Part shown: positions 12,538 through 17,152 of the stretch, piece after piece | Position numbering within the stretch: position 1 is the stretch's first letter | Layout of the letters: each line of letters opens with the position of its first letter | Origin: DSWT01 sp035415725 | Lineage (GTDB): Bacteria; Chloroflexota; Anaerolineae; B4-G1; SLSP01 | NCBI GenBank assembly: GCA_035415725.1 | Contig: DAOOGN010000093.1 | Location: forward strand, 1-17,152 | DNA length: 17,152 nt | Reading direction: 5' to 3' | Notes under the pieces: model-generated | What the model was told of the DNA's origin: nothing | Database searches by the model: none | The model's input: the letters and a program-made list of their open reading frames with translations, nothing else | Position numbers and translations under genes: made by a program

Positions 12538-12566
12538 AATATAGCACATATTTTGGGCGGTGTCAA
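12538..12566 (-). promoter_or_regulatory. Strong sigma70-type promoter of lacI and the transporter locus
   Basis: Read leftward: TTGACA (12561-12566, perfect -35), 17-base spacer, TATATT (12538-12543), with an extended TG-C just upstream of the -10. The two operator palindromes lie immediately downstream, and the lacI ATG follows about 113 bases after the predicted start site. This is the best promoter in the window. Confidence 0.8.
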
Positions 12567-12600
12567 GAGGGGGAAAATATGCTTTAGGGGCAGGATTTTA

Positions 12601-13998
12601 TCATTCGCATGTGACAACTTCGCGGATACGCCGCGCCAGCGCCAGGGCGCGTTCCGGCGCATCGCCGCTGTAGTCGCGGGCGTCCAGGGCAGTGCGGATG
12701 GCCGTGGCCGGCAGATAAGCCGTCAGCCGACTGTCCCCTGCCAGCCAATCGGCCAGGGGATTGGGCTGCCCGCCTTCGACGGCAGTCCACGCCTGCATCG
12801 CTACCTCGCGGAGGATTTCGTGCATTGCCTGGCGGTCGGCACCGGCTTTCACCAGGCGCAGCAGTAGCGGTTCGATGCCGGCAAAGGGTCCGTAGGTGTC
12901 CAGGTTGCGGGCGATGGCCGTTTCGTTGAGGCGCAGGTCACTCACCAGCCGGGTAACTGTCCCCAGCAGTTCATCGGCGCTGAGAAACGCCTCCGGCAGG
13001 ATGATGCGCCGGTTGGCGGAGTCGTCGAGGGTGCGTTCCAGCAGGGAGTGGGCGGCGTCGTCCCAGGCCACACGGGGGAGTTGCGCCAGATGACGCGCCA
13101 GGCTATTCACGTTTTCCGCACGGACGGGATTGCGCTTGAAGGGCATGGCCGAGGAGCCGACCTGCTGGCTGCCAAACGGCTCGGCCCATTCGCCGATGGC
13201 CGGGTTTTGCAGGATGCGCAGGTCGAAGGCGAAGCGATAGAGGGTACTGCCCATGCCGGAGAGTGCCGTCAGCACGGCCCAATCCTGGCGGCGGGGATAA
13301 GTCTGGTTGGCGACAGGCCACGCTGCCAGGCCCAGTTCCGCCATCACCTCAGTCTCGAATGTCGCCGCCGTGGTTTTGTCTTCCAGAAGCTCTTGGTATG
13401 AGGCCGACGTTCCCACGGCGCCCTTGAAGCCCTTGCCGCGCCACTCGGCGCGCAGGCGCGTCAAGTCGGCGCGGTCGGCGAGCAGGTCTTGCGCATAGGC
13501 GGCGAGCCGGTAGCCCACCGTCGTGGGTTCGGCGGGTTGGAGGTGGGTGAAGCCAATGCAAGGGAGAGCCGCCCGGCGCTCGATCTGCCCGGCGAAGGCC
13601 AGCAGCAGGGCATCCAGCTTGGGAAGCAACAGATCGAGCGCGTCGCGGACCTGGAGGGCGGTGGCATTGTCGCGCACGTCCATCGACGTGGCGCCCAGGT
13701 GGATGATGCCGCCGCCCAGCGGGCACTGTTCGGCGAAGGCACGGATTTCCGCCATGACGTCATGGTGGATGCTGGCCTCGATCTCCAGGGAGCGGGCGAA
13801 ATTCACCTCCCCGGCGTGCGCTTCCAGGTCGGCGACTTGTTCCGCCGTCACCAGCCCGTAGCGGCTTTGTACGCGCGCCAGCGCCACCCAGATACGGCGA
13901 TACAGACGCCGGGCGTGTAACTCGCTCCACAGCTCCCGCATCTCCACCGAGCCGTAGCGCCAGGTAAACGGGGAAACATAGGGATCGGGATGGGTCAT
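12601..13998 (-). CDS. purB: Adenylosuccinate lyase PurB
   Basis: A 465-residue lyase of the fumarase/aspartase superfamily. It releases fumarate from SAICAR and from adenylosuccinate in purine synthesis and works as a homotetramer. Visible signatures are YVSPFTWRYGSVEMRELWSE at the N terminus (similar in form to animal ADSL), IHHDVMAEIRAF, IHLGATSMDVRDNA, FTHLQPAEPTTVGYRLA with the conserved His, and the flexible-loop signature GSSAMPFKRNPVRAE at about 281-295 with the catalytic serine. ATG 13998 is chosen because the minus strand reads GGAGG ATGCCG ATG. The first ATG (14004) touches the ribosome-binding site and the second sits six bases from it. The gene is 30 bases after cdd and probably cotranscribed with glmU and cdd. 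No terminator is seen between its stop and the lacI promoter. Confidence 0.95.
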   Translation of the reverse strand: MTHPDPYVSPFTWRYGSVEMRELWSELHARRLYRRIWVALARVQSRYGLVTAEQVADLEAHAGEVNFARSLEIEASIHHDVMAEIRAFAEQCPLGGGIIHLGATSMDVRDNATALQVRDALDLLLPKLDALLLAFAGQIERRAALPCIGFTHLQPAEPTTVGYRLAAYAQDLLADRADLTRLRAEWRGKGFKGAVGTSASYQELLEDKTTAATFETEVMAELGLAAWPVANQTYPRRQDWAVLTALSGMGSTLYRFAFDLRILQNPAIGEWAEPFGSQQVGSSAMPFKRNPVRAENVNSLARHLAQLPRVAWDDAAHSLLERTLDDSANRRIILPEAFLSADELLGTVTRLVSDLRLNETAIARNLDTYGPFAGIEPLLLRLVKAGADRQAMHEILREVAMQAWTAVEGGQPNPLADWLAGDSRLTAYLPATAIRTALDARDYSGDAPERALALARRIREVVTCE

Positions 13999-14028
13999 CG
14001 GCATCCTCCACAGAAAATAGAGTACGAC

Positions 14029-14517
14029 TTACCTGCTTCCGGGATCAATGCGGGGCGGCCCTTCGCCTGATCCCTGGCCGGAGGACGTCTCTAAATCGAT
14101 GGCCGAGAAGGCGGCGGGCAAAAGCCCGGCGAGCGTCCATTGCCGGTAACTGCCGTCGAGCCGCGCAATGAAGACCGGCATCTCAGGCGCGCCGAATTCG
14201 CACAGCACCTGGCGACACGCGCCGCAGGGCGTCCCGCCGTTCGCCGTGGCGACGGCGACCGCCACGATGTGTCGTGCGCCCTCAGAGAGCGCCTTGACGA
14301 CGGCCACGCGCTCCGCGCACATGGTCAGCGGATAAACGGCATTTTCGACGTTGCAGCCGGTATAGATACGTCCATCATCCGCCAGCACCGCCGCCCCCAC
14401 CGGATAGCCGGAGTAGGGGGCGTAAGCGCGTTGCCGCACGGCTATGGCCTGCGCCACAAGCTGCGCTGCATTGATGTCCGCCGCCTCAGGTGTCGTTGGT
14501 GCTTTGTTGATTGGCAT
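14029..14517 (-). CDS. cdd: Cytidine deaminase
   Basis: A 162-residue zinc enzyme that deaminates cytidine and deoxycytidine to uridine and deoxyuridine in pyrimidine salvage. The substrate strand GCNVENAVYP is at 54-63. The zinc site is Cys67-Ala-Glu69 (MCAERVAVVKAL), where Glu69 is the proton shuttle, with Cys98 and Cys101 (PCGACRQ). This is the homotetrameric, three-cysteine class. The body ends at LLPAAFSAIDL. A Gly/Ser/Pro-rich tail of about 20 residues follows, longer than the usual 130-residue enzyme. ATG 14517 is preferred because GAGG lies nine bases upstream. ATG 14526 directly touches it, and the frame opening at 14556 has no site. It lies between glmU and purB on the same strand. 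Confidence 0.94.
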   Translation of the reverse strand: MPINKAPTTPEAADINAAQLVAQAIAVRQRAYAPYSGYPVGAAVLADDGRIYTGCNVENAVYPLTMCAERVAVVKALSEGARHIVAVAVATANGGTPCGACRQVLCEFGAPEMPVFIARLDGSYRQWTLAGLLPAAFSAIDLETSSGQGSGEGPPRIDPGSR

Positions 14518-14594
14518 GGTATTCATCCTCAGAAGGAAACTATTAATCTGCGCCAACTGAAATAGGATGAGCGAAAATTCATGTGATGCGTGGT

Positions 14595-15959
14595 TTATTC
14601 CTGATCACTTTTTGATTCCGTTGGCTCTGCATCCAGTTGTTTGTGGACCCGCGCGGGCACGCCGTAAACGACGGTGCGCGCCGGAATATCGTGTGTCACC
14701 ACCGACCCTGCTCCCGTCTTTGCCCCCGCGCCGATGTGCACGGGCGCGATCAACAGCGAGTCCGAGCCGATGAAGGTGCCCTCCTCGATCACCGTGGGAT
14801 GCTTGCGCTCCCCGTCGAAGTTGCACGTGATCGTCCCCGCACCGATGTTGACGTCCTCGCCCACCTGTGCATCGCCCAGGTAGCTGAAGTGCCCCATCTT
14901 CGCGTGAGGGCCGAGCGTACTGTTCTTCATCTCCCCAAAGTTGCCCACGTGCGCACCGTGACACACCCGCGCGCCCTGGCGCAGGTGGCTGAAGGGGCCG
15001 ATGTTGCTGTCCTCCTCCATCACGGCGTACTCCAGCACCGAGGCCAGCACCACGCAGCGGTCGCCGATGGTACTGCCGGTGATGAGGCTATTGGGGCCGA
15101 TAGTGCACCCTGTGCCGATGGTCGTCGTGCCGCGCAGGTGTGTGTTCGGCTGGATCACGGTATCTTGTCCGATGGTCACGTTGGGGCCGATGTAGGTACT
15201 GGCCGGATCGACGAGTGTGACGCCCGCCAGCATCCAGCGCGCGTTGATGCGTTGCCGCAGCACGGCCTCCGCCAGCGCCAGATCGACGCGCGTGTTGATG
15301 TCGATGGCTTCCGTGGGATCGGTGACCGTGAGAGTCTCCACCGTCTGGCCTGTTGCGGCGACCGGCGCGACGATGTCGGTGAGCGAGTATTCACCCTTGC
15401 GCGGGCCAGCTTGAAGCTGTTCCAGAAATTCCCACAACACAGCCGCGGCGAAAACGCCGCTGCCGGAAGATTGCTCGTGGATGGTGGCACTGTCGGGTGT
15501 CGCCTCCGCCCCTTCCACGATGGCCTCGCGCACGAGGCGTCCGCAGCCGTGTGTGACCTCGCCGGTGACGGTGAGGAGGGTCGCCGCCGCCTGCCGCGTG
15601 AGATGACGTTCCACCAAATGGCGCAGCGTGGCCTCTTGCACCAGCGGCATATCGGCATAGAGCACCAGGACGTGTTCCGCTTGTCCTTCCAGCAGCGCGC
15701 GCGCTTGCCGCACCGCGTGCCCGGTGCCCCGTGGCTCTGGCTGGACGACGTACCGGACACGCTCGCCGCCCCACGCGCGGATGGCGTCGGCGCTCTCCGG
15801 CGACACGATGACGACTGGCGGCGTCGCCGTGAACTGCATCGCCAGCTCCACGGCATAGGCTACCAGCGGGCGCTCACCCAAAAGATGCAAGACTTTGGGG
15901 AGGCGTGACGCGAAACGGGTACTTTTTCCGGCGGCTAAAATCACAACGTCCAGGCTCAT
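14595..15959 (-). CDS. glmU: Bifunctional GlmU (GlcNAc-1-P uridyltransferase / GlcN-1-P acetyltransferase)
   Basis: A 454-residue enzyme making UDP-GlcNAc for cell-envelope synthesis, acting as a cytoplasmic trimer. The N-terminal nucleotidyltransferase domain shows LAAGKSTRFASRLPKVLH (residues 8-25), QPEPRGTGHAV, LYADMPLV with the metal-binding Asp, GEYSLTDIV and INTR with the second metal ligand. The C-terminal half is a left-handed beta-helix of hexapeptide repeats (IGPNVTIGQDTVI and onward) with FSHLRQGARVCHGAHVGNFGEMK, the catalytic His357 in MGHFSYLGDA, and NIGAGTITCNFDG. One uncommon point: the Asn of the usual E-(I/V)-N-(S/T)-G-(I/V) sugar-binding motif appears to be Gly (SSGSGVF). 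ATG 15959 has GAGAGGA upstream. It leads the glmU-cdd-purB set. The activity assignment is otherwise secure. Confidence 0.95.
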   Translation of the reverse strand: MSLDVVILAAGKSTRFASRLPKVLHLLGERPLVAYAVELAMQFTATPPVVIVSPESADAIRAWGGERVRYVVQPEPRGTGHAVRQARALLEGQAEHVLVLYADMPLVQEATLRHLVERHLTRQAAATLLTVTGEVTHGCGRLVREAIVEGAEATPDSATIHEQSSGSGVFAAAVLWEFLEQLQAGPRKGEYSLTDIVAPVAATGQTVETLTVTDPTEAIDINTRVDLALAEAVLRQRINARWMLAGVTLVDPASTYIGPNVTIGQDTVIQPNTHLRGTTTIGTGCTIGPNSLITGSTIGDRCVVLASVLEYAVMEEDSNIGPFSHLRQGARVCHGAHVGNFGEMKNSTLGPHAKMGHFSYLGDAQVGEDVNIGAGTITCNFDGERKHPTVIEEGTFIGSDSLLIAPVHIGAGAKTGAGSVVTHDIPARTVVYGVPARVHKQLDAEPTESKSDQE

Positions 15960-16009
15960 GGGTAAATCCTCTCTTAAAAAAGAATGTGTCTATTTCGACA
16001 ATGTTAAAT

Positions 16010-16440
16010 TTAAGGCGAATCTTGATACTCCGGTTGTTGCCGTTTGAAGCGGCTGCGGGTTGAGCGCGTATGATGAACCAAGTGAGTAGCGACCAATTCT
16101 CTTGCCTGATCGGACGTCAGTTGCGGCAGCGGCAAAACTGCTTGCAACAGGTCACGCACGTTGGCCGTCGAAAGCGCCGGCAAAACCTCCAACCCCAGTT
16201 GACGCGCCAACTCTGGATCGCGCGCGTAGGTTTGTTGCCATCCCAGCTTGACGCCCGCGATGAACCACAAGACCGCTGCCGTCAACGCCATATAGTGCTC
16301 CCAAGCGCAATACTGGCGCGCCTGGAAATCATCCCCAGCCCAAGAGCGGTTGGGCTTTGATGTCGCATTGAATCTGCTCGAACACCTGGGCCCCCGACCA
16401 GGGCGAGTCCGTCACAAACTGCTGCACCCCCCTGGCTGAC
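16010..16440 (-). pseudogene. Transposase C-terminal remnant (IS701/IS4-like), frameshifted
   Basis: Only the C-terminal part of a DDE transposase remains. The open stretch from 16291 leftward reads ALTAAVLWFIAGVKLGW, then NVRDLLQAVLPLPQLTSDQA and LVATHLVHHTRSTRSRFKRQ, typical of IS701-type C termini. In the same frame it extends back through DDFQARQYCAWEHY, so ATG 16291 is internal and not a start. Upstream, a second frame reads VTDSPWSGAQVFEQIQ, then CDIKAQPLLGWG, and stops. Removing one base from the four-C run at 16333-16336 would join the two as LGWDDFQARQY, indicating a +1 frameshift. The first part of the gene is absent. I found no paired terminal inverted repeats. It lies just upstream of glmU. 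Confidence 0.7.
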
Positions 16441-16474
16441 TGACAAAAAAGGTTAGAAGGCGTGTTTCCCCGTA

Positions 16475-16549
16475 CCGCAAATTGCGGCATACTCTCCGCG
16501 ATTTCCCAATCACAGGAGAGAACACATGAAAAATGCGCCTCGGATATAG
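16475..16549 (+). pseudogene. Truncated gene start: palindrome, ribosome-binding site and seven-codon frame
   Basis: CCGCAA-A-TTGCGG (16475-16487) is a perfect 13-base palindrome. After it, AGGAGAG (16514-16520) is well placed before ATG 16526. The frame is MKNAPRI and then stops at 16547-16549. This has the layout of a real 5' end, but no coding continuation is visible in any frame before the repeats begin. It is probably the leftover beginning of a gene cut by rearrangement. It could equally be a chance match. Confidence 0.35.
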
Positions 16550-16614
16550 GATACTCTGATTACGGTATTGCGCCAGTGTCGGCGCTGGTTGGACATACGG
16601 CACATGAAAACAGC

Positions 16615-16641
16615 GAGCCGCGGGCTGAAGCCCTGCGGCTC
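16615..16641. repeat. Strong hairpin at the edge of the tandem array
   Basis: GAGCCGC-GGGCT-GA-AGCCC-T-GCGGCTC forms a 12-bp stem with one bulged T and a two-base turn. A second perfect palindrome, AGCCCCCC-A-GGGGGGCT (16651-16667), follows and leads into the 62-bp array. The CGGGCTGAAGCCC core resembles a dispersed repeat motif seen in many bacteria of several phyla. No U-tract follows. Confidence 0.65.
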
Positions 16642-16659
16642 AACACACGAAGCCCCCCA

Positions 16660-17152
16660 GGGGGGCTGCGTGGCCGGCCCGCAGGGCCTGGTAGGTTCAG
16701 CCGACGGCTTTAGCCTCGGCCAGGGGGCTGGGTGGCCGGCCCGCAGGGCCTGGTAGGTTCAGCCGACGGCTTTCGCCTCGGCCAGGGGGCTGAGCGGCCG
16801 GCCCGCCGGGCCTGGTGGGTTCAGCCGACGGCTTTCGCCTCGGCCAGGGGGCTGCGCGGCCGGCCCGCAGGGCCTGGTAGGTTCAGCCGATGGCTTTCGC
16901 CTCGGCCAGGGGGCTGGGTGGCCGGCCCGCAGGGCCTGGTAGGTTCAGCCGACGGCTTTAGCCTCGGCCAGGGGGCTGGGTGGCCGGCCCGCAGGGCCTG
17001 GTAGGTTCAGCCGACGGCTTTAGCCTCGGCCAGGGGGCTGGGTGGCCGGCCCGCAGGGCCTGGTAGGTTCAGCCGACGGCTTTCGCCTCGGCCAGGGGGC
17101 TGAGCGGCCGGCCCGCCGGGCCTGGTGGGTTCAGCCGACGGCTTTCGCCTCG
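16660..17152. repeat. 62-bp GC-rich tandem array (about 8 copies, continues past the window)
   Basis: GGCCGGCCC starts units at 16672, 16734, 16796, 16858, 16920, 16982, 17044 and 17106, exactly 62 bp apart. The last is cut by the window end. Each unit contains two hairpins: GGCCC-GCA-GGGCC, and GCCGA-C-GGC-TTTM-GCC-TCGGC with one bulged base. Units fall into four variants in the order A B C D A A B C, so 16672-16842 recurs identically at 16982-17152. There are no unique spacers, so it is not CRISPR. The period is not a multiple of three and open frames shift between copies, so coding is unlikely. The 5' flank is the transposase remnant region. Confidence 0.95.

Noticed and set aside
14637..15908. 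Long open frame on the plus strand opposite glmU (423 codons)
   Set aside because: The composition is Arg/His/Val-rich nonsense and mirrors the codon bias of glmU. It has no motifs and no plausible start context.
16010..16291. Intact 93-residue hypothetical protein starting at 16291
   Set aside because: The same frame continues upstream of ATG 16291 with transposase-like sequence (DDFQARQYCAWEHY), so this is the tail of a broken transposase and not a small gene.
16732..17004. Open frame encoding Gly/Ala/Arg/Pro-rich repeats across the tandem array
   Set aside because: The unit length is not a multiple of three, so the frame cycles through all three readings of one DNA repeat. There is no ribosome-binding site and no homology. 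It is a by-product of stop-free GC-rich repeats.
16660..17152. Possible CRISPR array
   Set aside because: Units are contiguous 62-bp repeats with no unique spacers and no cas genes nearby.

Overview
This window is a bacterial chromosome segment of fairly high GC content. It most resembles Chloroflexota (Anaerolineae/Caldilineae-like). That placement is an inference from four things: a PyrF-PyrE fusion, a sugar-binding lipoprotein with a Val/Glu/Lys-repeat linker, a Uma2-family gene, and heptamer-based and palindromic interspersed repeats of the kind seen in Chloroflexota and cyanobacteria. No rRNA, tRNA or CRISPR array is visible.

Layout. (1) 101-1237, plus strand: a metal-dependent amidohydrolase of unknown substrate, converging on the next block. 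(2) 1281-6811, minus strand: an almost complete UMP pathway in the transcription order pyrC, pyrB, pyrFE, pyrD, pyrK. Carbamoyl-phosphate synthase is not here. A strong intrinsic terminator lies exactly at the end of pyrC, so pyrB and the genes after it depend on read-through or on their own promoter. (3) 6812-6968: a divergent promoter region with overlapping -35 elements, serving pyrC to the left and a Uma2 gene (6969-7658) to the right. (4) 7775-7808: a bidirectional terminator between the convergent Uma2 gene and the sugar transporter. (5) 7833-12418, minus strand: a LacI-type regulator, two permeases and a lipoprotein binding protein of a CUT1-type sugar ABC importer, with no ATPase or glycosidase. 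The lacI promoter is near consensus, and two adjacent palindromes of the form TTATRCGYATAA lie just after it. (6) 12601-15959, minus strand: glmU, cdd and purB (UDP-GlcNAc synthesis, cytidine salvage, purine/AMP synthesis). (7) 16010-17152: a decayed transposase C-terminus, a truncated gene start, a hairpin and a 62-bp tandem array that runs off the window.

How it fits together. Blocks 2 and 6 are nucleotide and nucleotide-sugar metabolism: UMP synthesis, pyrimidine salvage, AMP synthesis, and UTP use by GlmU. Block 5 is an independently regulated carbohydrate-uptake locus.

Most unusual features. Small repeats have entered the pyr genes themselves. A 34-bp palindromic element encodes the linker between the PyrF and PyrE domains. 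A heptamer repeat encodes an internal loop of PyrK, and another heptamer repeat contains the pyrK stop codon. The terminal 62-bp array has a second-order period of five units (310 bp), and all its variable sites fall outside the predicted hairpin stems. The dihydroorotase is of the type found in eukaryotic CAD, with the same metal-ligand spacing.
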